Origin: Solobacterium sp. UBA636
Lineage (GTDB): Bacteria; Bacillota_I; Bacilli_A; Erysipelotrichales; Erysipelotrichaceae
DNA: 9,694 nt
Assembly (NCBI GenBank): GCA_002299675.1
Contig: DBOW01000110.1
Coordinates: forward strand, 1,566-11,259
Direction of reading: 5' to 3'
In this document: one piece after another, positions 6,601 to 9,694 of the stretch
Layout of the letters: the number at the start of each line of letters is the position of its first letter
Numbering within the stretch: position 1 is the first letter of the stretch
The notes under the pieces: model-generated
What the model was told of the DNA's origin: nothing
The model's database searches: none
The model's input: the letters and a program-made list of their open reading frames with translations, nothing else
Position numbers and translations under genes: made by a program

Positions 6601-8094
6601 TAAAAAGCCATAGTCAAATGATGCGTTATGGGCAACCAGAATTCTTCCTTTCACAAAATCCAGAATTTCATCCTTCATCTGCGCAAATGTTTTGGCATTT
6701 TTTACATCTTCATCAGTAATGTGAGTCAGATTCTTGATGGTTTCACTGAGCTCAAAAGGCGGTTTTAAAAAGAAGTCCTTTCTTTCCTTAACCATTCCCT
6801 TATGCATTAATACAGCACCAAATTCAATAATATAGTCATAACGGGTTGATAAACCGGTAGTTTCAAGGTCAAATACCACATATTCCTGGCTGGCCAGATC
6901 AATATCCTGCAGATTGTAGACAATATTAAGCCTTGGCTCAACCATATTCATTTCACAGCCGTAAATAATCTTGAAATCAGGCTTTTCTTCCTTATCTTTA
7001 AAAGGTTTCATACAGCCCAAGTATGCCATCTGTGTTTCGTGGAAACCCTGAAGACACATATGATCAGTTAAGGCCATAGCCCTGTGTCCCATTTTAAAAG
7101 CCGTCTTAACCAGTTCTGTTGGTGAAGAAACCCCATCCATCTCTGATAATTTGGAATGAACATGGAGTTCTACTCTTTTTCTTTCCTCATCATCTTTTAT
7201 TGGGTTTGGATCATCACAGAAATCAATTTTTACCGGATCAAAGACGTAGTCATTGGAATAATTATCATAACGGTAGTTGCCAGAAAATACTGCCCACTTC
7301 CCCTCTTTGTTTAAAGCCAGAATCTCCTTGGTATTGCGCTTATTCTCCATCATCTTGGCAATAAGGGCATCCTCGGCATCCTTAATATACATAGTCTGAA
7401 TAGTCATGCCGGCTCTGGTTACAAATTCCTCTACCTTGAATATCTGACCGGTAAACTTTACATCAAACATATTATCTGTCAGTTCAGATATGGTTACTTC
7501 GGTATAATTCTTGGCTTTTGGCTTATACTGATAGCCGCCTTCTTTTTTATTGTAGTTATTGGAAAAAGAAGGATTCTCAATCACTTTTGGCTTATCCTCG
7601 ACTTTTAGAGCTTCCCTTGTTTCACTATGGACATTGTCTTCTTCATGCATCTTAAAGACAATTTCGTTTTTTAAACCCATATCATAAAAAAAGAGCTTCA
7701 GATTATCGATGTCTTCTTCGTCTTTTTCCTTATCTTCTTCATTTATATAGGACAATACAAAAACGTCGTTCTCAATATTAAGAATTGCGTTATCAAAATG
7801 CTCATTATGCTCAGCTGCATAAGCCTTAAGGTAATGATTAACATCCAGCAGACTGGCAGACTTATTTTTCAGCTTAAACAGCAGTTTTACATTAAACAGA
7901 CCCAGTTCCTTAAAATAATTAAGCAGATCATTATATTCATCAATTGGCAAGAGTCCGTCATTTTCTGCCTTGAGAATAGTCAGATCCTTGGCCTTTCGAT
8001 AGGCTACATCGACAATATTAAAACCAGAAAAATAACTTTTCTGGGTTTCATCGTAATTACAGCGCTCAAACAAATTTTCTATATTAAATCTCAT
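3676..8094 (-). CDS. polC: DNA polymerase III alpha subunit, PolC type (Gram-positive)
   Basis: Replicative DNA polymerase of 1472 residues (B. subtilis PolC is 1437), acting at the fork with the beta clamp. Order of domains: N-terminal region (about 1-200), OB fold (about 205-295), PHP domain beginning at VELHVHS (308) with TDH (343-345), and inserted within it a DnaQ-like 3'-5' proofreading exonuclease with DLETTG (Asp409, Glu411), HNASFD (Asp494) and His550/Asp555. Then come the polymerase core with GSRGSVGSS (914-922), a zinc-binding cluster (Cys942, Cys945, Cys965, Cys968) and the catalytic PDIDLNFSG (Asp994, Asp996). The fingers, tandem helix-hairpin-helix and C-terminal region end in QISLF, a clamp-binding motif at the extreme C-terminus. 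All catalytic residues are present. The ATG overlaps the rnc stop in an ATGA arrangement (8094-8091) with no clear SD of its own, so initiation probably depends on translation of rnc. This exo-containing architecture is characteristic of Bacillota and their relatives and separates it from DnaE. Confidence 0.98.
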   Translation of the reverse strand: MRFNIENLFERCNYDETQKSYFSGFNIVDVAYRKAKDLTILKAENDGLLPIDEYNDLLNYFKELGLFNVKLLFKLKNKSASLLDVNHYLKAYAAEHNEHFDNAILNIENDVFVLSYINEEDKEKDEEDIDNLKLFFYDMGLKNEIVFKMHEEDNVHSETREALKVEDKPKVIENPSFSNNYNKKEGGYQYKPKAKNYTEVTISELTDNMFDVKFTGQIFKVEEFVTRAGMTIQTMYIKDAEDALIAKMMENKRNTKEILALNKEGKWAVFSGNYRYDNYSNDYVFDPVKIDFCDDPNPIKDDEERKRVELHVHSKLSEMDGVSSPTELVKTAFKMGHRAMALTDHMCLQGFHETQMAYLGCMKPFKDKEEKPDFKIIYGCEMNMVEPRLNIVYNLQDIDLASQEYVVFDLETTGLSTRYDYIIEFGAVLMHKGMVKERKDFFLKPPFELSETIKNLTHITDEDVKNAKTFAQMKDEILDFVKGRILVAHNASFDYGFLNEELARLGLPKLDNPVIDTLDLSRSMFKNRRAYRLGAICKLYGVSYDEDTAHRADYDAEVLSQVFNLMLKDLSKEKIDTLTKLSNYQDSDAFIKNRAYHTTILCKNREGIKDLYRLVSISNTDTLAVFSKSGGADVVAEPRIFRERIAEHRENLLIGSACLNGEVFEIAHTRNKEALAKAISFYDYIEVQPIENYRFLYEDRGSFSKERLEQYLRDIIEEGLRQNKIVVATGDVHYATKDEKILRDVYINSQAIGGAHHPLFIFDKEKRRKQITPAQHFRNTREMLDAFAWLNDEKLIEDIVINNTNKIADMCEKVMPFDSELHPPKITDAIKKAVDCNIIEEPFIGRTDVISADDYLRQLVDYTAHKMYGETLDPLIEARVEKELNAIIGNGYGVIYFVCHLMVKRSNDDGYVVGSRGSVGSSLVATFSGITEVNPLPPHYICPKCHRLEWVHEAASGYDLKDKICPDCGTRMRGDGQNIPFETFLGFHGDKIPDIDLNFSGDYQPKAHLFTREIFGEDNVFRAGTISTVAEKTAFGYVSGYCEEKGIEKMSRAQKERLAEGCKDVKRTTGQHAGGIVVLPADMEIEDVTPIQYPANDANAAWKSTHFEYHDFSDNLLKFDILGHVDPTAMRLFENISGIDVKTIPMNDERVLSLFNSSKELEIVNPKYQEETGAAGLPEFGTLNTRNTIEETRPACFSDLVQISGLSHGTDVWRGNAQELIRKGLKLKDVIGCRDDIMSTLMTYNLEPKDAFSIMEHVRKGKGLTPEEEKLMTDKDVPAWYIESCKKIKYMFPKAHAVAYCIMAVRVAWFKVYFPQYYYVSYFSLRCDAFEIETMIKDADGIYARMKELEAKLQSRENPASKKEKDIYDTLEVCYEMTSRGYRMSNIDLYRSLSHEFRVDPDNEKQIIPPFVILDGLGENVADSIVEARKNGEFLSKEDLANRTQLSNTLIKKLDALGVLSGMEETNQISLF

Positions 8095-8774
8095 ATCTTT
8101 GCCATTTTTAAAAGTGCATCTTTAGCTGCCATTTTCTGGGCCTGTTTCTTAGAAGAACCAGTGCCATAGCCATAAACCAGTCCATCAATCTTTACAGCCA
8201 TCTTAAATTCAGGAGCGTTGCTGGGACCCTTGGCGTAAACCAGTTCGTATTCAATTGATTTTCTTGAATCTGCCTGTACATATTCCTGAAGTCTGGTCTT
8301 ATAGTCAAAGGTTTTTTCATCCATCATTTCAAAGCGGTCAGTATAAAGAATATCCAGAAGCTTAAAACTGTTGTCTATATCGGTATCCAGATAGATAGCG
8401 CCAATAAAAGCCTCAACCATATCGGCAATAATGGAATCCTTGTCGCGTCCACCATTTCTTTCTTCACCCTGGCCCAGCTTAAGGAAACTGTTAAGTTCAA
8501 ATTCGCGGGCAATTTCAGCCAGTGTCTTCTCACACACCAGATTGGCTCTTCTTGTAGACATCAGTCCTTCCTTTAAAGGAGGTTCGATATTATAAAGACA
8601 TTTGGCAGAGTAAATCTGCAAAACCGCATCACCCATAAACTCAAGCCTTTCGTTGTCATGAGAATTATCCTTTTTATGTTCATTGACATAGGATGAATGG
8701 GTAAAAGCCTGATCTATCAGGGTTTTATCATGATAAACTATTCCGTTTTCATCTAAAAAATCATAAATACTCAT
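8091..8774 (-). CDS. rnc: Ribonuclease III
   Basis: Double-strand-specific endoribonuclease of 227 residues that processes rRNA precursors and structured mRNAs as a homodimer. The catalytic domain (about 1-150) carries the signature NERLEFMGDAVL (41-52) with Glu45 and Asp49, plus ADMVEAFIGAIYLD, giving the metal ligands Asp118 and Glu121. A double-stranded RNA-binding domain spans about 155-225 (DYKTRLQEYVQ, then EFKMAVKIDG, then SSKKQAQKMAAKDALL). Length and domain order are normal for the family. The ATG at 8774 follows the recG stop by 14 nt with no recognisable SD, and a hairpin covers the recG stop, so translation may be coupled to recG. Its 3' end overlaps the polC start by 4 nt. In B. 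subtilis rnc lies next to smc and acpA, so the polC neighbour here is a different arrangement. Confidence 0.97.
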   Translation of the reverse strand: MSIYDFLDENGIVYHDKTLIDQAFTHSSYVNEHKKDNSHDNERLEFMGDAVLQIYSAKCLYNIEPPLKEGLMSTRRANLVCEKTLAEIAREFELNSFLKLGQGEERNGGRDKDSIIADMVEAFIGAIYLDTDIDNSFKLLDILYTDRFEMMDEKTFDYKTRLQEYVQADSRKSIEYELVYAKGPSNAPEFKMAVKIDGLVYGYGTGSSKKQAQKMAAKDALLKMAKI

Positions 8775-8785
8775 AAAGCTATTAT

Positions 8786-8805
8786 ATCTTAATCTGTATT
8801 AAGAT
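8786..8805 (-). repeat. Perfect inverted repeat at the recG stop/rnc start junction
   Basis: ATCTTAAT and ATTAAGAT are exact reverse complements separated by ACAG, giving an 8-bp AU-rich hairpin with a 4-nt loop. It contains the recG stop codon and ends 11 nt before the rnc ATG. No U-tract follows, so it is not an intrinsic terminator. It might modulate rnc translation or mark an mRNA processing point, but chance is also possible in such AT-rich DNA. Confidence 0.5.
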
Positions 8806-9694
8806 TAGAGGCCATCTTGGTTATTTTTTCCAAATAGCCCTTAAAATCCTCAGGTCTCTCCAGTATTTCTCTGGCATCCTTTTTTGCGGCTTCTATAAAC
8901 TTTGTATCCTCAACAATATTGCCCAGCACAAAAGCCGGCAGACCGCTTTGCCTTGTACCCAGCATATCACCTGGACCTCTGAGTCTTAAATCTTCTCTGG
9001 CTATTTCAAAACCATTATTGGTTTTACATAATACATTAAGTCTTTCGATTACCCTGTCATCTTTAGAGTCTGTCAAAAGATAACAGCTGCCTTCAATATT
9101 GCCTCTTTGCACTCTGCCTCTTAGCTGATGGAGCTGGCTTAAACCAAAACGGTCGGCATCATAAATTATCATCATTGTGGCATTGGCTACCGATATGCCA
9201 ACTTCTACTACAGTTGTGCAGACAAGTATATTTATTTCATTATCCGCAAATTCCTTCATAACCCTGTTTTTATCTTCGCTTGACATCTTTCCATGCAGCA
9301 GTCCTAGCTTATAGGGCTTTAGAACATTTATTAATGAATCATAAATGCCATTAACATCCTTAGCCTTATATTCATCATTCTTATCAATAGATGCACAGAC
9401 TATATAAATCTGCCTGCCTTTTTTTAATTCCTCCTTAATTTCATCAAGCTTATCGGATATGGAATTTTTTCTGATCAGATAAGTCCTGCATCCCTTTCTT
9501 CCTTTTGGCAGTGTTTCAATAACTGATACATCCTTATCACCATAGACCGCAGATGCCAGAGTTCTGGGGATAGGTGTCGCCGACATCAGCAGAAGATCAC
9601 ATTTTTCACCTTTCTGCCTTAAAAGCTTTCGCTGATTAACTCCAAAACGCTGCTGCTCATCCGCAATTACCAGTCCCAGATTCTTAAACATAAC
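8789..9694 (-). CDS. recG: ATP-dependent DNA helicase RecG, C-terminal part (5' end outside window)
   Basis: RecG remodels stalled replication forks and branch-migrates Holliday junctions. Only the last 302 codons are present. The frame is open to the right edge, and the Met codon at 9691 is internal, preceded by a Val codon. Visible in order: Walker B/DExx box DEQQRFGV (from 9661), motif III MSATPIPRTLASAVYGDKDVS, and the C-terminal RecA-like domain with LLHGKMSSEDKNRVMKEF, VCTTVVEVGISVANA, DADRFGLSQLHQLRGRV and the RecG-specific LRLRGPGDMLGTRQSG. The missing N-terminal wedge domain and Walker A lie outside the window. Two substitutions stand out: DEQQ where DEQH is usual, and RVQRG where motif VI normally reads RVGRG. 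The motif VI arginines are kept, so the protein is probably active. It starts the visible part of the recG-rnc-polC-M32 gene cluster. Confidence 0.96.
   Translation of the reverse strand, partial: VMFKNLGLVIADEQQRFGVNQRKLLRQKGEKCDLLLMSATPIPRTLASAVYGDKDVSVIETLPKGRKGCRTYLIRKNSISDKLDEIKEELKKGRQIYIVCASIDKNDEYKAKDVNGIYDSLINVLKPYKLGLLHGKMSSEDKNRVMKEFADNEINILVCTTVVEVGISVANATMMIIYDADRFGLSQLHQLRGRVQRGNIEGSCYLLTDSKDDRVIERLNVLCKTNNGFEIAREDLRLRGPGDMLGTRQSGLPAFVLGNIVEDTKFIEAAKKDAREILERPEDFKGYLEKITKMASNLNTD

Noticed and set aside
8775..8815. A perfect TATAAT on the minus strand 6 nt before the rnc ATG, as an rnc promoter
   Set aside because: The -35 position reads TCTAAT, which is poor. The start site would fall inside or at the rnc start codon. 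In AT-rich DNA this match is expected by chance.
1..9694. Mollicute-like origin with TGA read as tryptophan
   Set aside because: Trp is encoded by TGG and TGA ends licT, the M32 gene, polC and rnc at family-appropriate lengths.

Overview
The window reads as a piece of chromosome from a low-GC Gram-positive bacterium (Bacillota). The PolC-type DNA polymerase III, a LicT-type PRD antiterminator, a CcpA-type cre site and strong Shine-Dalgarno sequences (AGGAGG, AAGGAG) all point that way. TGG encodes Trp and TGA is used as a stop (four of the five visible stops), so the standard bacterial code applies rather than the mollicute code. An Erysipelotrichia-like host is a plausible guess, but the sequence read by eye does not prove it. 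All real genes lie on the minus strand, so transcription runs from the right edge to the left edge.

Right part (9694 to 2191): a tightly packed housekeeping operon. It holds the 3' two-fifths or so of recG (branch-migration helicase), then after a 14-nt gap rnc (RNase III), then polC (replicative DNA polymerase with built-in 3'-5' exonuclease) overlapping rnc by 4 nt, then an M32-family metallocarboxypeptidase gene 12 nt after polC. The spacing suggests one transcript with translational coupling. No internal promoter is convincing.

Left part (2194 to 1): a sugar-responsive bgl/lic-type operon. A promoter with an extended -10 and an overlapping cre operator starts inside the end of the M32 gene. 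The predicted transcript begins with a ribonucleic antiterminator (RAT) hairpin that overlaps an intrinsic terminator. Next come licT (RNA-binding antiterminator with two PRD domains) and a PTS permease (EIIB-EIIC, beta-glucoside family) that runs off the left edge. Sugar presence would be sensed by PTS phosphorylation of LicT, and sugar preference by CcpA at the cre site.

The most interesting observation is a second RAT between licT and the PTS gene. I can find no intrinsic terminator there. Instead the 3' end of this RAT can pair with the AGGAGG Shine-Dalgarno of the PTS gene. That suggests a RAT acting as a translational switch on the transporter while the first RAT acts on transcription. 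The two RATs share the canonical architecture and show covarying base pairs relative to known LicT/BglG/SacY targets. No mobile elements, CRISPR arrays, tRNAs or rRNAs were seen.
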